From: Lumnitzera littorea
Lineage: Eukaryota > Streptophyta > Magnoliopsida > Myrtales > Combretaceae
NCBI GenBank assembly: GCA_024138015.1
Contig: JAMXBB010000001.1
Coordinates: 130,819,547-130,883,546 of the forward strand
Reading direction: 5' to 3'
DNA: 64,000 bases
A program made the translations under genes and the position numbers. Positions 36,850 to 47,590 of the stretch are shown in pieces (within the stretch, counting starts at the first letter, position 1; the number at the start of each line of letters is the position of its first letter). The notes beneath the pieces are model-generated. The model saw only the letters and a list, made by a program, of their open reading frames with translations, did no database searches and was not told the origin of the DNA.

Positions 36850-39800
36850 TGGGTAAAGAATCTAGGAAGAGTCGTTCTCGTAGTAACAATGTTGATAAGA
36901 ACAATGAGGTTTTGGTATATTCTAAAGATCACATCTTGACAGTCTTCTTACTTAGGATAATTGGGTAAACCTAACTATTGAAGGTGACTTCTTTTGGAGA
37001 GATATAGAGATGGGATACACATCTTCATCCACCTAAAGATGGCAAGCTATGTTTCATAAGACCAGAGCCTTCGGTGTATAAGAAGGTGGAGATAGAAGGA
37101 GATTCTATGTTGCATTTTAGAAATGGGAAGAAAGAAATCCCTCTTTCAAAGAGTAGCTTTGATGGCTCGAAGTATGTAGTAAACGGCTAGTTGTCTTGGG
37201 TGACATATATTTTCAAGAATCCCAGATATACATCTATTTTGGAAGAGGCAAGGGTATACTATCCCATATGGGTATCTTCTCATTTAACTTTGCACCGCCT
37301 ATAAGAAATAGAAACTTAGTGAGCTATCATATCCTATTGGAGTACTCATTCACATACCTTTATGACAGCGTAGGGTGAGATCACTCCAACACTGGAGGAT
37401 GTTACAATACTTCTAAGCCTTCCTAATCTTAGATCGACCGACACTATCGTAGATTCAATCTTGGAAGATGATCAAGCACTGATTGAACTATTAGAAGTAG
37501 ATAAAAGAGAAGTTTTAGATACTCATAGGCATGGTACGCTCAGTACATGGATTAAGCATTTCTTTAGGCCAGACAAGGGTGATAAGATGGGGCTTTGATA
37601 TTAGTATAAGTAAGTTCCTACATTTTGATGTGGCATAATCATCATTTACCCTTTTTCCTGTTGATGTTCACTTTATAACCCTAACTTGATCTATCTTATC
37701 TTACATTTTAGGTACAAGTTGGAAGCTTTCATCGCTTGTTGGTTATCATTGTTTGTATTCCCAAGGGGCCCAGAAAAAGGGGTTAGTCCTTGACTCTTCC
37801 ATTTAGCCATTTGCATCGCACGAGGTGAACGTTTTGCTTTGGGGCCTTTCTACTTAGGTTCCTTGTATAGGTGCTTAAACCTCTTTCATGAAGCTTTGAT
37901 ACGCTCACAAGGGAGATATGTTGCGGTGTCGTACATAGACCTAGTGTTCCTCCAAATATTCTTTTGTGAGTGTTATAGGAGATATTCCAGTCTCCCTCTT
38001 ACACATTCTGACGTCATTAAGCCCTGAACTTAAGGATGGGTCAATAGAAAACTCCCAAGTACTTTGAAGAATGTCATTGATGCCTGTCACGAGTTCAGTT
38101 TTCGTCCGTACACAAAGGAATTGCTTGGATATGAATAGTAATCAGAAATCTACCCTTCCAGTTTGAAGGATTTGGTAAACTTGATAGAGCTTTATGATGA
38201 GCTTTCTAATATCGAGATAGAGTTCATCTTATGGAGTACACTTGGGGGTCTTCTGTCACTTCATGATTGGGCCGATGCTTCTAATTGCTTCCTTGAGTGT
38301 AGTATCATGAAATATTCACTTGATCGGGTTGCTCGACAATTAGGGTTTGATTAAAGAGTGCCTCATGATTTGGTCATTAATTAGAGTTTTGATAAGTGTT
38401 GCAAAGCATTTAGACTTGAGAGTCGAAAGAACATTCGTGAAAGGATCAAGCAATTATTCATTCCTTCCATGAGTCATTCTAAGGTTACTTCGACTGGCTG
38501 GTTCACATATTAGAAAAATTTCTTAGATGGGTTTAAGAAGTATATCTCGGAGATAGCTAAAGGGGATTTGCCTAAAATAGTCATCTGAAGATATGAATTT
38601 CACTTTTGACTCAAAGAAGATCCAAAATTGTTTGATAGTATGAAGTCATCTTATGATGGTCGGGGTAAATTACAAAATGAACGCTCACCCTCTCCCTCAT
38701 TGATCTTCAAACAACCTAAGTGTAGCCCCATTCATGAGGTAGCATTATCAATACACTCTTCCTCCTTTTTTTTCATACACTAATATTTTCTTGAAGTTTA
38801 CTCTTCTTAGTTTTCCTAATCTTGTGTGTCACAAAAGCAAAAGGGAAAGAATAAGATTGACACTTCTACTACATAGAAAGTGGTGAAAATCATCTTGATG
38901 GAGTGAGTGGTGGTGTCCATAAAGGCACTTCTTCAAGTCAATGTATCTCTCCCATCACTCGACCTTTTTTAAGCTGTTACGGTATGGGAAAGGTGCTTCG
39001 AGCTAAAGATCCACCTGTTGTTACTGAGGTTATGGATAAAGGAGAAGATGATGTTGAGTTGGTCGATTTTAGGGATTCTCCTAAACGCTCAAATGACGAT
39101 AGAGAAAATTCTACAATAGACATTGATGACGACTAAGAGGGGTAATTCAATGATGAAATGGGCTTCACAAAGCAGGCTAATGAAGGCATCTATGGTAATA
39201 TTAGAATCTTCAATTTGTTTAATATCATTGATGATTGTGAAAATAGCAAATTTTCACTCTTAGAAGAAAGTGTGATATAGGCGTTCATTGATGCTTTGAT
39301 GGGTGCAAGGTTTCATAACAAAGAGACACATGTCTTACCCAATGCTTCTATGGATGCTACTGCAGTTAGCAATGTCCCTCCCTTTTGTAGTGATGCGACT
39401 TTGCCTATTTCAAGAGATCCCATAGCATCACTTCCCCCAAAGATTAGAACAATACAACATAGAGATAAAGGATTTGCAACCAAGACGGTAGCGAGCTCAG
39501 AAGATATTGTCTCCTTTCATGGCTTCACAATACCTTTTAACTTCCTAGCACTACTGGAGCGTTTATATAAGATGGAGCGGGATTTTTGGACATGATTCGT
39601 TTGTTTAGGTTCCAATATGACTACTCATATCTTGGGCCTACTTGGTCAAGTTATAGGGCTATTTGATGAAGCTTGGCACTCATTATCTATAGAGAATCTT
39701 GAACTTTTGATTAGTAGCATTATTGCAGTACGTATGTTTAGGTTTAAGCTCAACAAGATAGAAATTATTACAGTTGAAGCTCAAAAAGTGTTGGGCAGTC

Positions 39801-39922
39801 GGGACATTAAGAAAAGATGTGAGCTACTTAGAGCCAAACTTGCAAAGGCAGAACTTGAGAGAGAGGAACATCTAACAGGCTCAGATCTATATTCTACTGT
39901 AGCATCTAGTGTCGAGTATTGA
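36850..39922 (+). pseudogene. PMD (plant mobile domain) reading frame, antisense in element C
   Basis: Broken gene related to the plant mobile domain (aminotransferase-like) family, running opposite to element C. It begins near the ATG at 36850 (GKESRKSRSRS). Diagnostic segments follow: WSTHSHTFMTA with GEITPTLEDVTILL at about 37340-37420, then WIKHFFRPDKG at about 37550, then KLEAFIACWLSLFVFPRGP (37714-37770) and GERFALGPFYLGSLYRCLN (from about 37824). The C-terminal part (39617-39922) is rich in charged, heptad-like sequence (KKRCELLRAKLAKAELER), suggesting a coiled coil. Stops, one at a position normally Trp (37372-37374), interrupt it. Two intervals resemble introns: 37607-37711 (GTAAGT to TTTTAG) and 38739 to about 38838. 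It sits between the pol stop and the repeat tract, matching extra antisense ORFs described for Tat-lineage elements. PMD-family membership is well supported by motifs; function is unknown. Confidence 0.75.
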
Positions 39923-40643
39923 TAGTATTACTCTTATTCTCTTTGCACTTTCTTTTTTTTTTTTTTTATTATGGAGTGTAAGGACTTATTGAGCTTAGTA
40001 TGTGTAGTTTCGCTTCTTGCTTATTTAAGATCCGTGTCTTTACGTAGAACATCATGAATTAACGTGAGTTATTTATTGATTTAGCAAGCTCTTAAAAGTT
40101 CACATCATTATGCGCTTAGAAAATATTGCATTTCCTTAGTAGCACTTTGCATGATAAGTTACTTCATGGCTTGATAAATTTTCAAGAAAACCTTACGTAT
40201 TGGAAGTGTATTCCCATTTGCAAGCAAGGATTCGAATATATGATTCGATAATATGAACATATTAATTGAAACAATGAATATTAGTTCCATTGGACAATCA
40301 CATCATGAGTTAAGGGGTATTACCCAGTACTTAATTATTTTGATATGCTCCACAAATGTATACTCAAATAGTGCAAGTCATTGTTTTATTTGATAGAGTA
40401 CCATATAGTAAGCCTAAGAGTCAAAGTTTCGACCAATCAGCTACTCATAGGGCAAATGTATATTGCGTACTTGGGAGGCAAGTCTCTTACCAAATAGTAG
40501 CATTATAAATACCAATACTTTGCTATTGTTTTCTTCTAACGCATAGTGCACAAAAGAGATAACAGTAGAAATAGATATGCAAAATAAGTTCGTATAACTC
40601 GAGCTGTAAGTTTCATTCATTTAAATTTACTATAGTTTTCTTT
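39923..40643. other. Spacer between PMD frame and pol stop of element C
   Basis: Non-coding stretch. It starts with a T run (39952-39968) just after the PMD stop and ends at the pol stop of element C. No feature is recognised. Confidence 0.45.
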
Positions 40644-40782
40644 TTACAAATGGCACTTTTTGATATATTGAAAGTTGACAAGAGTAGTAATAGCATCTGT
40701 CCTAGGATTCCCAAGTTTGCAATATTCACTTTCGTATACTTCCTCAACTATGAAAGGTCCTTCTAATTTTGGTGTAAACTTA
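40644..40782 (-). pseudogene. pol: Element C pol C-terminus, severed by element B
   Basis: Open minus-strand frame of about 45 codons ending with TAA at 40644-40646. It reads KFTPKLEGPFIVEEVY, then YCKLGNP, and ends in VNFQYIKKC. This is the conserved tail of Ty3/gypsy integrase (normally a GKF-x-P-x-(W/Y)-EGPF-x-V block, closing with a strand ending (L/I)KKYY or similar). It stops exactly at the left LTR of element B. The matching upstream integrase lies 13 kb away, ending at 54075. This places elements B and D inside element C. About 25-30 codons of integrase between the two pieces appear to be missing. Confidence 0.85.
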
Positions 40783-41626
40783 TGTTGCGAACAGTGACTA
40801 AAAACAGACAAGGTCGGTTAATGGATGGGTCCAAGCTTGTTGAAAGCTCGAAAAGGGTTAATGGGGATAAGTATGAAAGGGTGAAAGTGAAGAATAAAAA
40901 CAGCAAGCAAAACCCACAAATAACTCTAGAGGATATGACACACAAATGGAACTTTTGAGGACTCACAACACAATTCGATATGACGTATGAATTGGTTCAA
41001 TAAGGTTATATGCCACCTAACCTTACTTAAGGGAAATGATAAGAGTGATGCCGAGAGTAAACAGTGTTTAAGGAAGAAAGTATTGAAGTGTATTGAAGGT
41101 AATCTGATCTATTACAGCTACAAGTACAAAAATATTTATAACTGTAAGTTAAGGTAACTTACCCAAAAGGGAAAAAACAATAATATTTCCTAAAGAAGCA
41201 ATGTACATGATACAAAAAGGTAAAAATGAATATACAAGGAAAACAATCATTAGTGTTACAAATTCTACATACGATACTATACACATGGCGATGTTGCATT
41301 GGCGAGGTTGTTAGGAGATGTGGACAAAAAGTATAGACAGATGGGCTTGTCTGAGTAGGGATGGCTCAGTTAGTCCGAATTCTCTATCTCTTGGCTTCTC
41401 GGCAAGGATGATGCCGAGTAATTAGTTTGGCTTGGCATTTGAAGAGTAATCATCAACTTGACATACCATAAAATAATAGGCGGTTATACGGCACGGCATT
41501 AAAGGTGACTTGGCAAGGAAGCACTCGGCCTCGGCAGGGGTTAGTTAGAACATAAGGACTCGTCGTGCCAGTCCCTCTAGTCCTCGAGCTCGGCTGCGGG
41601 TCAAGGGTCCCGTAGCTCAATTCTCA
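40783..41626 (-). mobile_element. 3' LTR of element B (844 bp)
   Basis: It starts tgttgcgaac and ends ctcaattctca on the plus strand, so in the minus sense it is a TG...CA LTR beginning TGAGAATTGAG and ending CGCAACA. It aligns over about 800 bases with 46171-46969 (for example agacaagg, ccaagcttgt, gagtgatgccgagagtaaac). A minus-strand TATA-like TTATAAATA lies at about 41134-41142. A purine tract abuts the interior end. The two LTRs differ at many sites, so the insertion is old. Confidence 0.9.
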
Positions 41627-41641
41627 TCATTCCCTCTGGGT
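41627..41641 (-). other. Polypurine tract of element B
   Basis: The minus strand reads ACCCAGAGGGAATGA directly before the LTR start TGAGAATT. This is the expected position for plus-strand priming and it fixes the orientation of element B. Confidence 0.75.
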
Positions 41642-44525
41642 AGTTTTGGATTTAGGATCAAATTCGAATGGTGTTCACTCAGTTCTCTATCAAGGTGATA
41701 TCGACTAAGGTCGGTAATGTTGAAGGCGTTAGAAGCCCCATAATCCTTAGACAGTTCCAACTTGTAGATGTTGTCACTGATTTTCTGGAGGATTCTAAAA
41801 GGTCCGTCCACTCTTGCAGACAATTTGTTCTTTTTTTTGCTCAAGAACTGTTCCTTGCTGAGGTATAGCCATATTAAGTCTCCCGGTTGAAATTGTTTGG
41901 CCGACCTAGCCTTAGTCTTTTCTTACATTCTTCTGGTAGCTTGGTCAATGTGCCAAGTGACCTTGTTATAAATGTGCTGAAGAGATTGTACATTAGCTGA
42001 GACATCAAGGTCGTCTTGTGCGAGTGTTGGTACAGGGGCGTAATCGAAGGGAAACTCAAGATTGAATCCATAAACCACCTCGAAGGGAGTTTGCTTAGTA
42101 GTATCATGTACAATTTAGTTATAGGTAAACTCAACCACTGGTAGGCAGATGTCCTAATTAGCCAAGTTCTTGCCTATGGCAGTTCGGAGTAGTGACCCCA
42201 AAGTACAATTAACCACCTCTGTTTGGTTGTCAGCTTGGGGGTAACATGAGGTACTGAAGAGTAATTTAGTTTCAGTAGACACTACAGGGTCTTCTAGAAG
42301 TGGTCAAGAACTTCGGGTCTTTGTCGGAGACTACACTCCTTAGCATGCCATGTATCCACACAATCTCCTATAAGAAAAGAGATATAATAGTTGAAGCGTC
42401 ATTAGTTTTGGTATAGGGTACAAAGTATGCCATCTTACTGAACCAATCTACAACAACCATTATAGAATCTTTGCCTTGGGTAGTTTGCAGCAATCTAAGA
42501 ACAAAGTCCATACTCAATTCAGTCCATGGCTTCGTCGGAATAAGTAGGGGCATTGATTTCCCTTGTTAACTCAGCACTTGGCCCTTTTATACACAATACA
42601 AGTTTCGATAACTTAGTACACATCTCTTTGCATCCTCGGCTAAAAAAATCGGCTAGTCAATAATTCACAGGTCCTCCTGTCTCCAAAGTGTATGGAGAGT
42701 CCTCCGCTGTAAGCTTCCTTGATTAATAATTCCTGTAGAGAACAAGTCGGCATGTATAGTCTCCCCCCTCGAAACAGATAGCCATCCTTTACATAATACT
42801 CGTCCACTTTCCTCCCATCTACGCATTACAAAATTCTTCATCCAAAGTGTAGATCCCCGAAGTACTGTTCTTTGATACTCACAAAACCAAACAGCCTGGT
42901 CTTTAATTCTGATAAGAACGCATGCCTCCTCGAAAGAGCAACTGCAACTATGTTGCTCTTTCCTTACTTGTACTTTATTACAAAATTGAACCTCTTAAGG
43001 AATTCAATCCATCTCGCATACCGCTTTGACAACTTGGTTTGACTTTGAAGGTACCTCAGCGATTCATGGTTAGTATATATGATAAATTCTCTTAGCAGTA
43101 AATAATGTTGCCATATGTGCATTGCTCAGATTAGTGCCAAAAGTTCCTTATCATACACAGAGTAGTTCAACTGTAATCCTTGGAGCTTCTCATTATGGAA
43201 GGCAATTGGTTGGCCTTCCTGCATTAAGACAACAGCAATTCCAACACATAATGGGTCGCATTCCAACTCAAAAATTTTATTGAAGTTAAGTAGTACTAAT
43301 ACTGGCGCGAAGGTTAATCTTTCTTTTACGTTGGTAAAACTCCTCTCCTCCATTTCTCCCCATCAAAAGTCGGTGTTCTTCTTTGTTAGCTCGATGAGTA
43401 ATGCAATGATGGTGTTGAAATTCCTGATAAACCTTCCATAAAATGAAGCCAGTTTGTGGAAACTTTTTACATCGGCATAAGTAGTAGGATTCAGCCACTC
43501 AACAATTGCTTTGATCTTCTCATCATCGACTCATAAGCCTCCTCCACCAACTACATACCCTAAGAATATCACTTCCTCCTAGCAAAAGCAACATTTCTTC
43601 AAGTTGCCGAATAGTCTCTCGACATGAAGGATATCTAAGACCGCTCTGAGATGTTCATAGTGACTCAACACGTCGGTATTGTAGATCAAGACGTCGTTAA
43701 AGTACACTACGACACACTTCCTGATGAGATGTCTCAACACATGGTTCATAAGTCTCATGAAAGTGCTCAGGGCATTTAACAAGGCAAAGGACATGACCAT
43801 CTACTCGTAAAGTCTATGTCAAGTCTTGAATACAGTCTTCTACTCATCTCCTAACCTCATGCAGATTTGATGGTAGCCAAACTTGAGATCAATCTTGCTA
43901 AAAATCTTAGCTCCACTCAGTTCATCTAACATGTCTTCTAGCCTCAGGATCCAATACCTGTATTTGATCGTGATTTTGTTCACGGCTCAACTGTCTACAC
44001 TCATCCATCGGGTTCCATCCTTCTTTAGTACTAGAAGTGTAAGCACAACATATGGGCCGAGACTCTCTCTCACATATCCTTTGTCCAGCAACTCATTGAC
44101 TTGACGCTGGAATTCAGAAGCCTGTTTAGGATTCATCCAATAAGCTAGCTTATTTGGCAGTATAGCGCCAGGTACTAAGTAATGCAGTACTTTATGCCTC
44201 AAGTTGAGGGCAACCCCTTAGGTAATTGTTTTAGCAACATGTCAGCAAAGTCATTTAGTAACTCCTTGATTTCCTAGGGAAGCTCACCTCGCTCTTTCAT
44301 TTCCAATAGTTGCTTAACCAACAATAGGGTCGGCTTGTCAACATTGATAGCCTCTCGAAGCTCAACTTTACTCATCATTGGAGCTTTCTTCGATTTGCAA
44401 GCGAGTTTCGTCTGTAGCTTGTGAACTTCTCTCGATGTCATCGGATTCAATGTGATCTTCCAATCATCCTTTTCAAACATATACGTGTTTATGCAATCGT
44501 CATGTATAACTCTCCTATCGAACAA
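41642..44525 (-). pseudogene. pol: Ty3/gypsy pol of element B (RT, RNase H, integrase)
   Basis: Decayed polymerase region, read right to left. RT includes FQRQVNELLDKGYVRESLGP (about 44045-44115) and the palm motif. Its catalytic YFDD has become YFND (codons 43693-43704), which would abolish activity. Segments around 43126-43353 (ELECDPLCVGIAVVLMQEG, LNYSVYDKELLALI) belong to the RT/RNase H junction. Integrase follows at about 42800-41642, with GKDSIMVVVDWFSKMAYFVP (42411-42470) and the C-terminal FNITDLSRYHLD. No chromodomain was recognised. Many stops and frameshifts interrupt it. RT sequence type and the initiator-Met primer site suggest a chromovirus-like lineage, which I do not refine further. 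Confidence 0.88.
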
Positions 44526-45997
44526 TCACGGCCTACTTAGCAACACATGAGAAGCACACACAGGCAGCATGTCGCAAAGGATCTGATCAAAGTAATTTCC
44601 TATAATGATCGACAGCAGTATTTACTGAGTGACATGGAATGCTCCTTTCTCTCTCAGCTATTGTAACTTGTACGGCCTAGGATGTGCAACAATCGACAAC
44701 TTCAATTTTGAAATAAGATTGGCCGATGCCACATTAGTGCAACTTTCGCTATCCATAATAAGAGTACACATCTGATCATTCACCTTATAGGTGGTATGAA
44801 ACAAATTCTCTTTCTGCTCCTCCTCTCGTGAAGGTTCCATACTCATAGTGCGTCGGACAATCATGAGTAACTGGTCTAAGTCCTCGGGAAACACGTCATC
44901 TTTAATCAATTCTTTCTTGGCAGGAACCTCCTCCTCCTCGAGTTCCTCATTCGTATTCTCTACTTCTAACTTCGAGATGTCTCCCTTAATGACCATCGTC
45001 CTTCAGTTCGGGCATTAAGCAGTCATATGGCCAAACCCTTGATACTTGAAGCACTTGATTTGGCCAGTCTCCTTACCAGACTCCTACCCCTTCTCATACA
45101 TTCGAGTTAGTACTACATCTTCAGGTCAGCCTTTCTGCTCGACTCAATATTAGACTGAGCTCGATGACTTGCTTGTCTTGGTTGGCTAGTCGGCATCCTG
45201 GTTGTTACTCGACTCCTTCTTTGCCTCTCCATTCACTAAGCAATCCTAACAGCTTCATCTATTGTGTCAAATCATTAGAGCTCTAAAATGTCTTGGATGT
45301 CTCCTCTCAATCCAGTAATAAATCTTGAGACTATTCAGGCTAGTGGTTCCTCCACTTCGCATCTTATCATAAGCATTTGGAATTCTTGAACATACTCATC
45401 AACAGTTTAGCCTTCTTGTCTCATCCCGGATTGAGCGTTAATCTCTCGGTACCCCTCTCTTCTTCTTATGGCTTAAAAATTCTTCTACTACATGGTAGCA
45501 TATCTAGAGAATTCAACAACAGTAGTTCTCGCTTTCTCATAATCCTCATATTGATAGTAATCAAACACACACTTCACCTTCTCTTCTTAATCTAAATACT
45601 CATCAGCATTTCCAAATCCATTGAAACTTAGAATTCAAAGCTTCACATGGTTAGATGCTCTAGGGACTCGTACACACTTTTCTTCAAAATACTCTTCTAC
45701 CTCCTCATCAAGCTCTCTTAAGTTTATCATTTGCTTTATTCGTTTACCAACTCCTTTACCTTAAACTAGTTGAGTTAGGTTTTGACCTCTAACAAATTGA
45801 GTAGCTTATGGAGTGTTTTACACAGCCTTTGTGGCTCAATAAGACAAGGCATGAATAACTTGGGTTAAATCTACTAAGAGGTTAGTTACCTCATCAAGTC
45901 TTTCGTCAGTGCTTCTAGGAGTTCCTTGAGATTGTCGTCCATGGTGGATAACTCCATTATCATCATTAGCACTAACATTCATACTTGGGTTTGTCAT
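44526..45997 (-). pseudogene. gag: Ty3/gypsy gag-protease of element B
   Basis: It begins with an ATG at 45997 (MTNPSMNVSANDDNG). Gag segments include a Y-L-D-*-E-E-K-V-K stretch (about 45580-45610) and a site where two adjacent Trp codons expected in this family are both TAG (45485-45490). A Cys/His nucleocapsid region is expected near 45000-45120 but is too broken to place. The protease piece (44658-44996) contains IMDSESCTNVAS, where the catalytic DSG is changed to DSE (44745-44753). Acidic E-rich linker sequence precedes it. The copy is non-functional. Confidence 0.82.
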
Positions 45998-46150
45998 TTT
46001 TCCTTATAGATTCATAATTCAAACAAACACTTTAGAAAGTGAACAGCTAATAACACAGTAGTCAAATGAACACAATAACTTGCTTTGTTTCTTACACACA
46101 AAACAGAGTATGACATAATTCAAAAAGAACTAACTACAGCTCACACAAAA

Positions 46151-46167
46151 CCTCTGGTCTGATACCA
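46151..46167 (-). other. Primer-binding site of element B (initiator Met tRNA type)
   Basis: The minus strand reads TGGTATCAGACCAGAGG three bases after the LTR end. The first ten bases match the TGGTATCAGAGC primer site complementary to initiator methionine tRNA, used by many plant LTR retrotransposons. Confidence 0.85.
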
Positions 46168-46170
46168 AGA

Positions 46171-46969
46171 TGTTGCAAACCGTAACCAAGAACAGACAAG
46201 GCCGATCACTGGATAAGTCCAAGCTTGTAGAAAGCTCGAAAAGAGTTAATAGGGATAGGTATGAGGGTGTAAAAGCGAAAAATGAAAATAGTAAGTAACA
46301 ATTGAAAACAATGCTTGAGGATATGATGCACCAATGGAACTTCCGAGGACTCACAGCATAATTCGATATGATGCATGAATTGGTTTAATGAGGTTACTTG
46401 CCACCTAACCTTACTTAACGGAAAGGATAAGAGTGATGCCGAGAGTAAACAGTGTTTAAGAAAAAAAGTACTCAAGTGTATTGAAAGTAATTTGATCTAT
46501 TACAACTACAAGTACAAGGGTATTTATATTCGTAAATTAGGGCAACTTGCCCATAAGGGAAAAGACAATAAGGATATTTCCTAAAGAAACAATGTACATG
46601 ATACAAAAGGGTAAAAATAAATATACAAGGAAAATAATTATTGGTGCTATAGATTCTACATACAATACTATACACATGGCAATATTGCATTGGTAAGGTA
46701 GTTAGGAGATGCAGACAAAAAATACAGACAGATGGGCTTGTCCGAGCATGGATGACTCGGTTAGTTCAGATTCTTTATCTCTCGACTTCTCGACAAGGAT
46801 GATGCTAAGTAATTGGTCAGCTCAGCATTTGGAGAGCAATCATCAACTCAACATACCACAAAATAATGGGCGATCATACGGCACGGCATTAAAGGTGACT
46901 TGGCAAGGAAGTTCTTGGTCTCAGTAAGGGTTGGTTGGAACATAAGAACTCGTCGCACCAGCCCTTCTA
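46171..46969 (-). mobile_element. 5' LTR of element B, truncated
   Basis: It starts tgttgcaaac and follows the 3' LTR at 40783-41626 to the point corresponding to 41579. The last 47 or so bases of the LTR, and any flanking target site, are absent. The sequence changes at about 46970 to the LTR of element D. This is a deletion breakpoint and not an LTR end. Confidence 0.85.
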
Positions 46970-47571
46970 AAGGTATTTATAGAGGTCTTGGGGAATTATT
47001 ATGCATTAATTTGATTAGAGAATTGCCTTATCTTCTTCCAATTTGCCATTTGTGTTGTTCTAATTTAATTAGCTAACTTTTTTCTTATTTTCTCTAGTTG
47101 TCACGACCCAAGTCTAGATCATTCCTTATTTTTTATAATTTTTCTTTATTTTTCCTTAATTAATTATGAATTTTCTTTAATTATTTAGTATTGTTTTAGC
47201 ACATTTCAAGTATTTTAAGTAATTACGTGTATTTCTACCTACATGTAAATTCATATATAATATAAATAAATATTCCTAAATATTATTTAGGTCATTTTAT
47301 GATTTTTAGTATACATATAATTTATTTCTAGCGATTTGTTAGTTATCGAAATGTATTTTCTGCATTTTTTATAAATAATAAGTTATATACTTAAAATTTG
47401 GAAATTTTATATTATTTTATTTTATTGCTCATTTTCTTAAATTCAAACTTACGAGATCACTTTTATTAATATTTCTAACTTTATTTGATAATTTAGGCTC
47501 GATCGGACTCTTTAACCAATTACCCTAAATTTTACGAATCAAACTTTGGATAGCTGATTGTGAGTCTTACA
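46970..47571 (-). mobile_element. 3' LTR of element D, truncated at the TATA region
   Basis: Direct repeat of 53478-54074. Both contain gtatttata, then gaattgcctta or caattgcctta, a long shared AT-rich middle and the end gtcttaca. In the minus sense it starts TGTAAGACTCACAATC. The copy stops at the TATA-like TATAAATAC, so roughly 2.3 kb of LTR (the R/U5 side) has been lost at the junction with element B. Confidence 0.85.
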
Positions 47572-47590
47572 TTTCACCCCCCTTACAATA
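47572..47590 (-). other. Polypurine tract of element D
   Basis: The minus strand reads GTAAGGGGGGTGAAA immediately before the LTR start TGTAAGACTC. Just upstream is GTTTCGAGGATGAAAC, a phrase often found near the 3' end of plant Ty3/gypsy interiors. This fixes the orientation of element D as minus. Confidence 0.75.
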
